Assembly: GCF_018069875.1 (NCBI RefSeq)
Contig: NZ_JAGQDF010000013.1
Span: 1 to 64,000, forward strand
Direction: 5' to 3'
DNA from: Ideonella alba
GTDB taxonomy: Bacteria; Pseudomonadota; Gammaproteobacteria; Burkholderiales; Burkholderiaceae_C
Length of the DNA stretch: 64,000 bases
This document shows, piece after piece, positions 12,529-20,045 of this stretch. The translations under genes and the position numbers were made by a program. The notes under the pieces were generated by a model. It had not been told where the DNA came from. It was given only the letters and a program-made list of their open reading frames with translations, and did not search any database. Every line of letters begins with the position of its first letter. Positions within the stretch are counted from its first letter, which is position 1.

Positions 12529-13109
12529 GTCCAGCCCCAGAACAGGAAGATCGCCACGATGTGCGCGGTGGCCAGCACGGCAAAGGCCAGCGTGATCGGG
12601 AAGTGCACGACGCGCCACTGCTTGACGGCGTCAAAGGTCAGGCTGTCCCAGTAGAGCTGGTCTTCCAGCTCGGACTCGGGCAGCCCGCGCGCACGCATGC
12701 GCTGGCGCGTGGCCTCCAGGCGGCGGCGCGAGCGGTCCAGCAGGAACTTGCCGACCAGCCCGCTGCCGACGTTGATCAGCATCGCCCACACCGCCAGCCA
12801 GCCGAGGATCGCGTTGAAGTGCACACCGGCATGCACCAGCACCAGCAGCGAACCCAGCCACGCCAGCAGTTCGTGCCAGCGCAGCAGCCGGGCCGGGTGG
12901 CCGGCCCGGATCAGCTGGCGCTTGCGCAGCGAATAGGCTGTCGAGCCGATGATGAGCAGGGTGCCCGGGATGCCGAGCCAGCGGCCGACCCACAGCAGGT
13001 CCAGCAGGTGCAGCAGGCCGTCCAGCGCCAGCGCCAGCAGCGCCAGCAAGGCGAAGCTCGCCAGGAAAGGCAGCACCTCGCGCTGGATCAGTCGGGCCTT
13101 CAGCGGCAT
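12525..13109 (-). CDS. Cytochrome b-like integral membrane protein
   Basis: A 194-residue protein with about four membrane helices. Two start near LPFLASFALLALLALALDG and LGIPGTLLIIGSTAYSLRK. They are followed by HELLAWLGSLLVLVHAGVHF and a last helix FPITLAFAVLATAHIVAIFL. The paired His in helices 3 and 4 (WHELLAW, VHAGVHF, VVHFPIT, TAHIVAI) are positioned like the haem ligands of b561/ferric-reductase-like proteins, so two b-haems are plausible. Start and stop overlap its neighbours (TGATG and ATGA). It is the likely transmembrane relay between the reductase and the decahaem cytochrome. Confidence 0.78.
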   Translation of the reverse strand: MPLKARLIQREVLPFLASFALLALLALALDGLLHLLDLLWVGRWLGIPGTLLIIGSTAYSLRKRQLIRAGHPARLLRWHELLAWLGSLLVLVHAGVHFNAILGWLAVWAMLINVGSGLVGKFLLDRSRRRLEATRQRMRARGLPESELEDQLYWDSLTFDAVKQWRVVHFPITLAFAVLATAHIVAIFLFWGWT

Positions 13110-14344
13110 CAGGCCTCCAGCACCAGGGCGGTGGTTGGCCGGCCGACGCACAGCAGGCAGTGGCCGCGCGCCACGTCGTGGTCCGGCGCCTGCGGGTAGG
13201 CCACCGTGCCCTCCAGCACGCGCGTCTCGCAGCTGCCGCAGCCGCCTGAGCGGCACCCCGACTCCACCGCAATGCCGTGGCGCTCGGCGAAGTCGAGCAA
13301 GGAGGCGTCGCTGCCGTTCCATGCCAGGGTCCGACCCGACCGCTGGAAGCGCACCTCGACGCCCATCGCCTCAGGGGGCGCAGCCGCCGGCACGACGGGC
13401 CGGGTCACCGATGCCGGGCCGAAGGCCTCATGGTGGATGTCGGCGAGCGGTACGCCCCAGTCGGCCAGCGCCGGCACGAGGGTCTGCATCATGGCCGCCG
13501 GGCCGCAGATGTAGAACTGGTGCCGGCCGTGCGGCACGGTCTTGCGCAGCAGGTCGATGTCGACGTGCCCGAGGTGCTGGAAGTCGCGCCCCGGCACATC
13601 GGCCGCGGTGGGCCGGCTGTAGACCACCTGCAGCGTCATCGCCGGGTGGGCTGCGGCCAGGGCCTCGAGCTGCGCCTTGAACGCATGCTCGTCGCTGTTG
13701 CGCAGGCCGTAGAACAGGTGAACCGGGCGCTGCGGCTGGTGGGCGATGCACCAGCGCAGCATGCTCATCATCGGCGTGATGCCGATGCCGCCGCCGATCA
13801 GCACCACGGGCACGGCGGCGTCCGGGTCGATGCAGAAGTGACCCGAGGGCGCCTTGACGCGCAGCACATCGCCGACGCGAACGTGGTCGTGGAAATGGTT
13901 CGAGGACAGGCCCGGCAGCACATCCGGTTGGCCTTGCGGGGCCGGCACGCGCTTGATCGTCACCCGGTAGTGCGCCGGATCCGGCCGATCGGACAAGGAG
14001 TAGCACCGCGTGATCGTGCGCCCGGCCTCGCCGGCAGCGCCTGCAGCCCAGGTCAGCGAGAAGGTCAGGAACTGGCCCGGGCGGAAGGCCGGCAGCGGCT
14101 GGCCATCGACCGGCTGCAGGTAGAAGGAGCACTGGGTACGTGCCACGTCCTCCAGCTCGCGCCGCGCCACGCGGAACTCGCGCCAGCCTGGCCAGGCGAG
14201 GTCGGCACCGGCGTGCTGCTCAGCGGCCGGCGGCGGCGCCACCGACGCCGCGATGCGCCGGCGCCGCAGCACCACGCCGATGCCCAGCGCCAGCTGGATC
14301 AGCCAGGCGGCGCAGATCAGTGCGAGCAGTTCGACGGCGGTCAT
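13109..14344 (-). CDS. FAD/NAD(P)H reductase with C-terminal [2Fe-2S] ferredoxin domain
   Basis: A 411-residue oxidoreductase with an N-terminal membrane helix (residues 4-26). An FNR-type FAD domain follows (RCYSLSD binding loop), then an NAD(P)H domain (GGGIGITPMMSML and FYICGPAAMM). The C-terminal plant-type ferredoxin domain has Cys spacing C-x4-C-x2-C in CRSGGCGSC and a fourth Cys in HCLLCVG. The architecture matches HCP reductase or phthalate-dioxygenase-reductase-like proteins. As the first gene of the operon it would take electrons from NAD(P)H and pass them to the cytochrome b-like protein. An FNR-like box lies about 80 bases upstream. Confidence 0.88.
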   Translation of the reverse strand: MTAVELLALICAAWLIQLALGIGVVLRRRRIAASVAPPPAAEQHAGADLAWPGWREFRVARRELEDVARTQCSFYLQPVDGQPLPAFRPGQFLTFSLTWAAGAAGEAGRTITRCYSLSDRPDPAHYRVTIKRVPAPQGQPDVLPGLSSNHFHDHVRVGDVLRVKAPSGHFCIDPDAAVPVVLIGGGIGITPMMSMLRWCIAHQPQRPVHLFYGLRNSDEHAFKAQLEALAAAHPAMTLQVVYSRPTAADVPGRDFQHLGHVDIDLLRKTVPHGRHQFYICGPAAMMQTLVPALADWGVPLADIHHEAFGPASVTRPVVPAAAPPEAMGVEVRFQRSGRTLAWNGSDASLLDFAERHGIAVESGCRSGGCGSCETRVLEGTVAYPQAPDHDVARGHCLLCVGRPTTALVLEA

Positions 14345-14424
14345 GGGTGGTGTCCTGCCCCGGCGCAGCCACGGGGAGCGCAGACGGGTCCAGGGCAGTC
14401 TCGATGCCGACCTGACGATGGCCC

Positions 14425-14438
14425 TTGAGAGGCATCAA
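14425..14438 (-). promoter_or_regulatory. FNR/ANR-like box upstream of the redox operon
   Basis: TTGAGAGGCATCAA matches the FNR/ANR/DNR consensus TTGAT-N4-ATCAA at nine of ten defined positions. It lies 81 bases before the reductase ATG on the minus strand, in the 130-bp gap after the P-type ATPase gene. This suggests low-oxygen or nitric-oxide-responsive transcription; it is inference from the motif alone. Confidence 0.5.
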
Positions 14439-14474
14439 GCCGCGCCGACCTGCGGCCGCGCGGTTCAGCAGCCC

Positions 14475-17102
14475 TTAAGGTGGGGCAACGGCACGCTGCG
14501 GCCCTTTCCTGCGCACCCACTTGATGGCCTCGAACCACGCCACGCTCAGCACACCGAGGCCCATGGCCGCGCCCAGTTCGTGGATGGGCAAGGGCGAGAA
14601 CCGCAGCACCTGGACGGCCCACGGCAGGTAGAGCGCTGCGGCCAGCAGGGCCAGCGCCCCACCGATCACCCACCACAGGGTGGCGTTTGGCGTGCGCAGC
14701 GTCATCCACAGCGAGCCGTGGGTCGAGCGGTTCGACAGGATCAGCGCGAGGTTGCCGGTGACGAGGGTGGCGAACGCGAAGGCCCGCGCCTCGGCCTCAG
14801 CGATGCGCGGGCTCGCCCAGGCGTAGGCCAGCAGCACCACCAGCAGCACGCCCGCGCCCTGCAGCAGGGCCAGCCACAAGGTCGCACCACCGAACAGCGG
14901 CGCCGAGGCGTCGCGCGGCGGCCGCTGCATGACATCGTGCTCGGCGGGCTCGTTCTCGAAGGCGATCGAGCAGGCCGGGTCGATGATCAGCTCGAGCACC
15001 GCGATGTGCATCGGGTAGAGCAGCGGCGGCCAGCCGAACAGCACCGGCAGCAGCGCCATGCCGGCGATGGGCACGTGCACCGCGAGGATGTAGGACATCG
15101 CCTTGCGCAGGTTGTCGAAGATGCGGCGGCCCAGCCGCATCGCGTGGACGATGGAGGCGAAGTTGTCGTCGATCAGCACGAGCGACGACGACTCGCGCGC
15201 CACATCGGTGCCGCGGCCGCCCATCGCCACGGCGACGTGCGCGGCACGCAGGGCCGGCGCATCGTTCACGCCATCACCGGTCATCGCGACGATCTCGCCA
15301 CGCGCCTTCAGGGCCTGCACGATGCGCAGCTTCTGGTCGGGCGTGATGCGGGCGCAGATCCGGACCTCCGCCATGCGCTCGCGCAGCGCCTCGTCGTCCA
15401 GGTCTGCGATCTCGTCGCCGGACAGCACATCGGCGTTGCCGTCGGCCACGCCCGCCTGCTCGGCGATGGCGCGCGCCGTGGCCGGGTAGTCGCCGGTGAT
15501 CATCACCACCCGGATGCCCGCGGCGCGGCATTCGGCCACGGCGTGCGGCACCTGTGGCCGCACGGGGTCGGCCAGCCCGAGCAGGCCGACGAACTCAAAG
15601 TCAAAACCGTGCTCATCCGCCGGCCAGTCCTGGCCGACGAAGCGGCCCCGCGCGGCAGCCAGCACGCGCAGCCCCTTCGCCGCCAGTTCATCGACCGCCG
15701 CGGCGATGCGCTGGCGCTCGGCGTCGCCCAGATGGCACAGGTCGACCACCGCCTCTGGCGCGCCCTTGGCGGCGATCGTGTGCACGCCCGCCTCGTCGGA
15801 CGCCCAGACATGCGACATCGCCCGCAGCGCGGGAGACAGCGCGTAGGTCTGCACCAGGCGCCAGTCGCGGTGCAGATGCTCGGTGTGGGCCAGGCAGCGC
15901 TGGCCGAGTTGGTGGAACGCCTTCTCCATCGGATCGAAGGGGTCCACCACGCTGGCCAGGATGGCCACCTCGACCAGGGCGTGGAAGGCTTCGGGCAGAT
16001 CGCCGCCCTCGGCCGGCAAGGCCAGGCGCTGATCGACCGCCGTGCCACCGGCGACCAGGTGGGTCACGGTCATGCGGTTCTCGGTCAGCGTACCGGTCTT
16101 GTCCGAACACAGCACCGTCGTGGCGCCCAGCGTCTCGATCGCGGTGATGCGCCGCGTCAGCACGCCTTCCTTCGACAAGCGGCGCGCGCCCAGCGCCGGA
16201 AAGACGGTCAGCACCACCGGATACTCCTCCGGCAGCATCGCCATCGCCAGCGCAATGCCTGCCAGCACGGCCTGAAGCCAGTCGCCCTGGAGCAGTCCAT
16301 GGACCAGGACCAGCGCCAGGCTCAGGCCCAGGGCCAGCAGCGCCAGCTTGCGCACCAGCGACGCGGTCTGCTTCTGCAAGGGCGTGCGCTCGGCGGCCAC
16401 GCTGCCGAGTGCGGCGCCGATGCGTCCGATCTCGCTGCGCGGGCCAGTGGCGGTGACCTGCGCCAGCGCCTGACCTTGGACGAGCAGGGTGCCGGCGTAG
16501 ACCCTTGGCTGATCGTCGCCGCCGGGGGCAGCGGCGACGGCCTGCGTCAGCTCCTCGGCACGTGCCTGGCGCTTGCCCACGGCGACGGATTCGCCGGTCA
16601 GCAGCGACTCATCCGCACGCACGTTGTCGGCGGACAGGAGCAGCGCGTCGGCCGGCACCCGGTCGCCCTCGCTGAGCTTCAGCAGATCGCCGCGCACCAC
16701 GTCGCGCCCGGCGATGCGCTGCGGCTGGCCGTCGCGGATGACCAGCGCCCGCGGACTGGTCAGATCGCGCAAGGCCTCGATGGCCCGCTCGGTGCGGCCT
16801 TCCTGGAACAGCGTCAGCGCGAGCGTCACCACGACGAAACCGAAGAGCGTCAGGCCTTCCTGGAGGTCGCCGAACGCCAGGTAGAGCGTGCCCGCCGCGA
16901 GCAGCAGCAGGAACATCGGCTCGCGCATCGTCTCCAGCGCGATCGACAGCAGCGTGCGCCGCTCTCCACCTGGCAGCGCGTTGGGTCCGTCTTCGGCCAG
17001 CCGCCGCTGGGCCTCGGTGGTGCTGAGGCCGTTGGCGGGCGACAGCGCGGTGCTGGCGACGCGGTCTGTGGCGGTGGGGGAATCCGGGGTGTGGGGTGCC
17101 AT
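14475..17102 (-). CDS. P-type (P2, calcium-type) cation-transporting ATPase
   Basis: An 875-residue inner-membrane pump. Features in order are: the cation-ATPase N-terminal region (about 20-75), membrane pair 1, the actuator loop with LLTGESVAVGK (167-177), and membrane helix 4 with PEEYP at 291-295 in place of the usual PEGLP. The phosphorylation site is CSDKTGTLT (Asp334), the hinge is MTGDGVNDAPAL, and six C-terminal helices follow. The overall type is SERCA/PMR1-like, so Ca2+ or Mn2+ is the likeliest ion, but the altered helix-4 motif leaves this open. The frame is open well upstream; the ATG at 17102 gives the normal N-terminus. Such pumps often sit in oxygen-regulated gene clusters, consistent with the adjacent FNR-type box. 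Confidence 0.9.
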   Translation of the reverse strand: MAPHTPDSPTATDRVASTALSPANGLSTTEAQRRLAEDGPNALPGGERRTLLSIALETMREPMFLLLLAAGTLYLAFGDLQEGLTLFGFVVVTLALTLFQEGRTERAIEALRDLTSPRALVIRDGQPQRIAGRDVVRGDLLKLSEGDRVPADALLLSADNVRADESLLTGESVAVGKRQARAEELTQAVAAAPGGDDQPRVYAGTLLVQGQALAQVTATGPRSEIGRIGAALGSVAAERTPLQKQTASLVRKLALLALGLSLALVLVHGLLQGDWLQAVLAGIALAMAMLPEEYPVVLTVFPALGARRLSKEGVLTRRITAIETLGATTVLCSDKTGTLTENRMTVTHLVAGGTAVDQRLALPAEGGDLPEAFHALVEVAILASVVDPFDPMEKAFHQLGQRCLAHTEHLHRDWRLVQTYALSPALRAMSHVWASDEAGVHTIAAKGAPEAVVDLCHLGDAERQRIAAAVDELAAKGLRVLAAARGRFVGQDWPADEHGFDFEFVGLLGLADPVRPQVPHAVAECRAAGIRVVMITGDYPATARAIAEQAGVADGNADVLSGDEIADLDDEALRERMAEVRICARITPDQKLRIVQALKARGEIVAMTGDGVNDAPALRAAHVAVAMGGRGTDVARESSSLVLIDDNFASIVHAMRLGRRIFDNLRKAMSYILAVHVPIAGMALLPVLFGWPPLLYPMHIAVLELIIDPACSIAFENEPAEHDVMQRPPRDASAPLFGGATLWLALLQGAGVLLVVLLAYAWASPRIAEAEARAFAFATLVTGNLALILSNRSTHGSLWMTLRTPNATLWWVIGGALALLAAALYLPWAVQVLRFSPLPIHELGAAMGLGVLSVAWFEAIKWVRRKGPQRAVAPP

Positions 17103-17235
17103 GGTGCATGGCGAGCCTACCAGCCGCCCCGTTGGCTGGACTTGCGCCATGTGGCCTGGGGTCATCAAAGGCACGCCGCACGGGCACCGGCGGCCCCGAC
17201 GCACAATCCGCGCTCCCCCCAACCCGCGCCGAGAC

Positions 17236-17901
17236 ATGAGCCCAGCCACCCCCCTGCCCTGGCACGCCGCCATCATCGACCTGGACGGCACGATGGTGGA
17301 CACCGTGGGCGACTTCGACGCCGCGCTGAACCGCACGCTGGCCGAGCTGGACCAGCCGGCCATCCAGCGCGCCTTCATCGAGCGCACCGTGGGCAAGGGC
17401 TCGGAGCACCTGATCCGCCGCACGCTGGCCGAGGTGGGCGCCCCGGCCGAGCTGTACGAGGCCGCCTGGGCCGCCTACCAGCGCCACTATCGGCACATCA
17501 ACGGCGCGCACTCGGCGGTGTACTCGGGCGTGCTTGAAGGCCTGCAGGCGCTGCGCGCGCGCGGCCTGCGCCTGGCCTGCCTGACCAACAAGCCGGGCGA
17601 GTTCGCACGCGAGCTGCTGGCGCGCAAGGGCCTGGACGGCCACTTCGAGGTGGTCTTCGGCGGCGACGCCTTCGAGCGCAAGAAGCCCGACCCGCTGCCG
17701 CTGCTGCGCACCTGTGAAGCGCTGGGCACCGCGCCCGCGCAGACGCTGATGGTGGGCGATTCCAGCAACGACTGCCAGGCCGCGCGCGCCGCCGGCTGCC
17801 CGGTGGTGCTGGTGCGCTATGGCTACAACCATGGCGAGCCGGTGGAGGCCTCGCAGCCCGACCGCGTGATCGACCGCCTGGACGCGCTGCTGCAGCCCTG
17901 A
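17236..17901 (+). CDS. gph: Phosphoglycolate phosphatase (HAD family)
   Basis: Hydrolyses 2-phosphoglycolate, the product of RuBisCO oxygenation. The 221-residue HAD hydrolase shows motif I IIDLDGTMVD (nucleophile Asp15, Asp17), the Thr of motif II in ACLTNKPGEFAREL, and motif III KKPDPLPLL. Motif IV, VGDSSNDCQAARAAG, completes the set. The helical cap domain lies between residues 25 and 95. An upstream open frame exists, but the ATG at 17236 gives the family N-terminus. Its closeness to cbbLSX fits the Calvin-cycle variant CbbZ. Other HAD phosphatases are possible but less likely. Confidence 0.9.
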   Translation: MSPATPLPWHAAIIDLDGTMVDTVGDFDAALNRTLAELDQPAIQRAFIERTVGKGSEHLIRRTLAEVGAPAELYEAAWAAYQRHYRHINGAHSAVYSGVLEGLQALRARGLRLACLTNKPGEFARELLARKGLDGHFEVVFGGDAFERKKPDPLPLLRTCEALGTAPAQTLMVGDSSNDCQAARAAGCPVVLVRYGYNHGEPVEASQPDRVIDRLDALLQP

Positions 17902-18008
17902 GGGCGCACGGCGGCCGAACCAATGGCAAGGCCGGCCCGGCGCACCCTCGGCCCGTTCCCGACGGCGACCCCCGCCCGACAGCCGCGGATCAGCAGGGGA
18001 GACACCGC

Positions 18009-18389
18009 GTGACGCCACCCTTCCACCGCCAGCGACCGCGCCGCGTGCTGGCGCTGCTGCTGCTGGCCTGCGCCTGCAGCGCCGCGCGGGCCGAGCCGGA
18101 GATTCCGCCGCCGGCCGAGTTCGTCGCCGGCATGGAGCTGGGCATTGCGGCCTGCTCGCGGCGTACGCCGGCGCAGGCCGCGGTCTTCGCCCGGGTGCGA
18201 CAAGTGCTGGCGGGCAGCTTCGCCGGTCGGACCTATGCGTCGTACATCGGCACGGCCGAGTACGAGGCCCACCACCAGCGGCTCAGCACCGAGCTGAGCC
18301 AGGCCTCGGAGGCCGATCTGGCCGAGTCCTGCCAGATCCTGCTGCAGCTGGCCCAGGGGCCGCCGCAGGGGATCCTGTACCACCGCTGA
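18009..18389 (+). CDS. Small exported protein of unknown function
   Basis: The 126-residue product begins with a basic N-terminus and a signal peptide (VLALLLLACACSAARA, likely cleavage at ARA-EPE). It is followed by a mostly helical domain of about 100 residues with two Cys (AACSRR and ESCQIL) that could form a disulfide. I do not recognise a family. AGGGGAGA lies just upstream of the chosen GTG/ATG-type start. Confidence 0.6.
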   Translation: MTPPFHRQRPRRVLALLLLACACSAARAEPEIPPPAEFVAGMELGIAACSRRTPAQAAVFARVRQVLAGSFAGRTYASYIGTAEYEAHHQRLSTELSQASEADLAESCQILLQLAQGPPQGILYHR

Positions 18390-18398
18390 GGCGCGGCC

Positions 18399-18525
18399 TC
18401 AGCGCGCCACCACCCGCCCCATCTGCCGCACCACCGGCGCCAGCGCGAGTGCCAGCACGGTGAGCGGTGCGCAGGCCTCACTGCAGACAGCCCGTCGTAC
18501 CAGTGTGGTGCGCCGCACGTCCGTC
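18399..18525 (-). pseudogene. Relic of an ABC-2 permease C-terminus
   Basis: The minus strand encodes LTVLALALAPVVRQMGRVVAR and a stop, almost identical to the end of the permease gene at 33481-34644 (LTVLALALVVRQMGRVVAR). The first 38 bases are identical in DNA (18399-18436 against 33480-33517). After that, small indels and a large internal loss appear; a further weak match (ACCAGTGTG near 18498) aligns to the STLMSRV region. Everything upstream in the gene is missing, so this is a decayed duplicate. Confidence 0.7.
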
Positions 18526-18582
18526 AGCGCCCGACCGAAGCGCGGCAGCCGCCGATGCCGACGGCGCCGATCGGGCGGATGT

Positions 18583-18936
18583 TCAGCGCGCGAGTTCGCG
18601 CCGCAGGGCATCGATGTTGTCCTGCGCGCGCTGCCGCTCGGCGGGATTCACGACACGCCCAGCGCTCTGCAGGGCGGCCAGCGCAGCTTGCTCCTGGCGC
18701 AGCTCGTTCTCCAGGATGGCGCGCCGAGCGATGTCACGCTGGCGCTGCAACGTCGGCGCAACACCGGGGCTCGGTGGGGCGGCTGACGGGGAGGCTGGTG
18801 CGGACTCGACGCAGCCCTGGGCGCCCCCGACGATCAGCTCGACCCGACCCTGACGACAGTGCCACTGCGCCGACGCGGGCCTGAGCAGCAGGCCCAGCAC
18901 GACAACGGCGAGCCATTGGCCGGGACCGGCGGTCAT
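18583..18936 (-). CDS. Small exported coiled-coil protein
   Basis: A 117-residue protein with a signal peptide (GQWLAVVVLGLLLRPASA-QWH), two Cys in WHCRQGRVELIVGGAQGC, a Pro/Ser-rich linker, and a C-terminal helix (RDIARRAILENELRQEQAAL and beyond) that looks like a coiled coil. The ATG at 18936 overlaps the stop of the lipoprotein gene. It is the last gene of the minus-strand arm of the Tad locus; a role in pilus assembly is inferred only from position. No known family is recognised. Confidence 0.6.
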   Translation of the reverse strand: MTAGPGQWLAVVVLGLLLRPASAQWHCRQGRVELIVGGAQGCVESAPASPSAAPPSPGVAPTLQRQRDIARRAILENELRQEQAALAALQSAGRVVNPAERQRAQDNIDALRRELAR

Positions 18937-19316
18937 ATCGGCGCGTTGCTGATCGGCACGGCCAGCAACCGGCCTTCGGCATCCTCGATCGTGATGGGCA
19001 TGTCCGACAGACACACGCCGTTGAAGGTCAGCGTGAAGCCCTCCCCCGGCATGTTGACGCGTGCGCGATCGAGCGACATGGCCAACGGCGCAGCGTTCTT
19101 CAGCACGTAGGGCGGCTTGCCGCCATAGACATGGACGGTTGGACCTATCCCCACGAAGCAGCGGCCCTTGGCGCCGACCTTGACCGCATCGGGCGACGCC
19201 CAGACGGCATCGGCCGGACCCAGTTCATTGCCGCCACCGCCGCAACCGGCCAGGGCGATCGCCAGCGGCAAGGCCACCAGGCCGCACCGGGAAGAACGTG
19301 GGATGGATGTGGACAC
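18933..19316 (-). CDS. Putative lipoprotein in the Tad locus
   Basis: A 127-residue protein with a lipoprotein signal (LVALPLAIALAGC, lipid on Cys24), a Gly-rich stretch, and a single beta-rich domain with PTVHVYGGKPPYVLKNAAPL and a Cys pair (GRCFVG, NGVCLS). The PPY motif resembles bacterial Ig-like repeats, but this is weak. It follows the TadE-like gene by 21 bases and overlaps the next gene by four, so it belongs to the lnt-tadE operon. The function is unknown. Confidence 0.62.
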   Translation of the reverse strand: MSTSIPRSSRCGLVALPLAIALAGCGGGGNELGPADAVWASPDAVKVGAKGRCFVGIGPTVHVYGGKPPYVLKNAAPLAMSLDRARVNMPGEGFTLTFNGVCLSDMPITIEDAEGRLLAVPISNAPI

Positions 19317-19337
19317 GGAGCGATCCTTGCGAAGACT

Positions 19338-20045
19338 TCAGGGTTGGTAGGCCGGCGACTGCATCTCGACCAGGGCATAGGCCTCGATGGGCAGTCGGCC
19401 GCGCTGGTAGTAGCGGGCGCACAGCACCGGGTGGGACAGGCCGAAGGTGGACTCGGTGATGCTGACGTCGCCCCAGGCGTCGACGCCCGCGTCCCCGCCG
19501 CACATCACGCGGCGGATCACGCCGGCCATCAAAGGGACCTTCATCTCGTAGCCGTAGACGACCTTGATCTTCAGCAGATTGGCATCGCGCAGGTTCATCT
19601 TGGACTTGGGCTGCACGGCCTGGCTGCGGAAAGCGAGGTTGTCGTTCGGGATGTAGGTGACCTTCCTGACGGGATCACGCACACCGAAATCGGCGAAGGC
19701 CTCGGGCGAGGGCGACAGCACGGTCAGCTCGCTGAAGAGCAGGCTGTCCACCTTGGCCTGGGCCAGTGCCAGCGCCAAGCGGGTGTGGTCGTTGCGGTGG
19801 GAGCCATCCTGGTAGAACGGGCTGAGCCCGCGCACCAGCGCCTCGTTCATGGCGCTGCGACTGGCGTTGTGCGTCGCCCCCACCCGCGCCGCCATGAAGG
19901 TGGCGTGGTTCAGCGTCGTCTTGGCCATGAAGACGAAGCCCACCTGGATCAGGCCGAGCATGAACAACACGGCGAACGGAAAGACGATCACGAACTCGAC
20001 CAGCGACGCGCCTTGCTGACGGCGCTGGGCCTGCGCGGGCTTCAT
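19338..20045 (-). CDS. TadE/TadG-like pseudopilin
   Basis: The 235-residue protein has the class III pseudopilin start QQGASLVEFVIVFPFAVLFM: a basic leader, a Gly-Ala cleavage region with Glu at +5 and a long hydrophobic helix. A periplasmic domain with a Cys pair (RVMCGGDAG, HPVLCARYY) follows. TadE/TadG proteins are processed by the Tad prepilin peptidase and contribute to pilus assembly. The ATG at 20045 overlaps the stop of the Lnt-like gene by four bases. The longer upstream frame is antisense to nothing useful and is rejected. Confidence 0.8.
   Translation of the reverse strand: MKPAQAQRRQQGASLVEFVIVFPFAVLFMLGLIQVGFVFMAKTTLNHATFMAARVGATHNASRSAMNEALVRGLSPFYQDGSHRNDHTRLALALAQAKVDSLLFSELTVLSPSPEAFADFGVRDPVRKVTYIPNDNLAFRSQAVQPKSKMNLRDANLLKIKVVYGYEMKVPLMAGVIRRVMCGGDAGVDAWGDVSITESTFGLSHPVLCARYYQRGRLPIEAYALVEMQSPAYQP

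Noticed and set aside
14253-17537. A 1094-codon plus-strand open frame antisense to the P-type ATPase
   Set aside because: It is a shadow frame produced by GC-rich codon bias: its translation is Arg/Gly/His/Gln-rich without domains, whereas the minus strand encodes a complete ATPase with all motifs.
18399-18611. A 70-codon minus-strand frame as a functional small protein
   Set aside because: Its end is a near-identical copy of the ABC permease C-terminus and the rest does not align to anything sensible; it is better explained as a relic.
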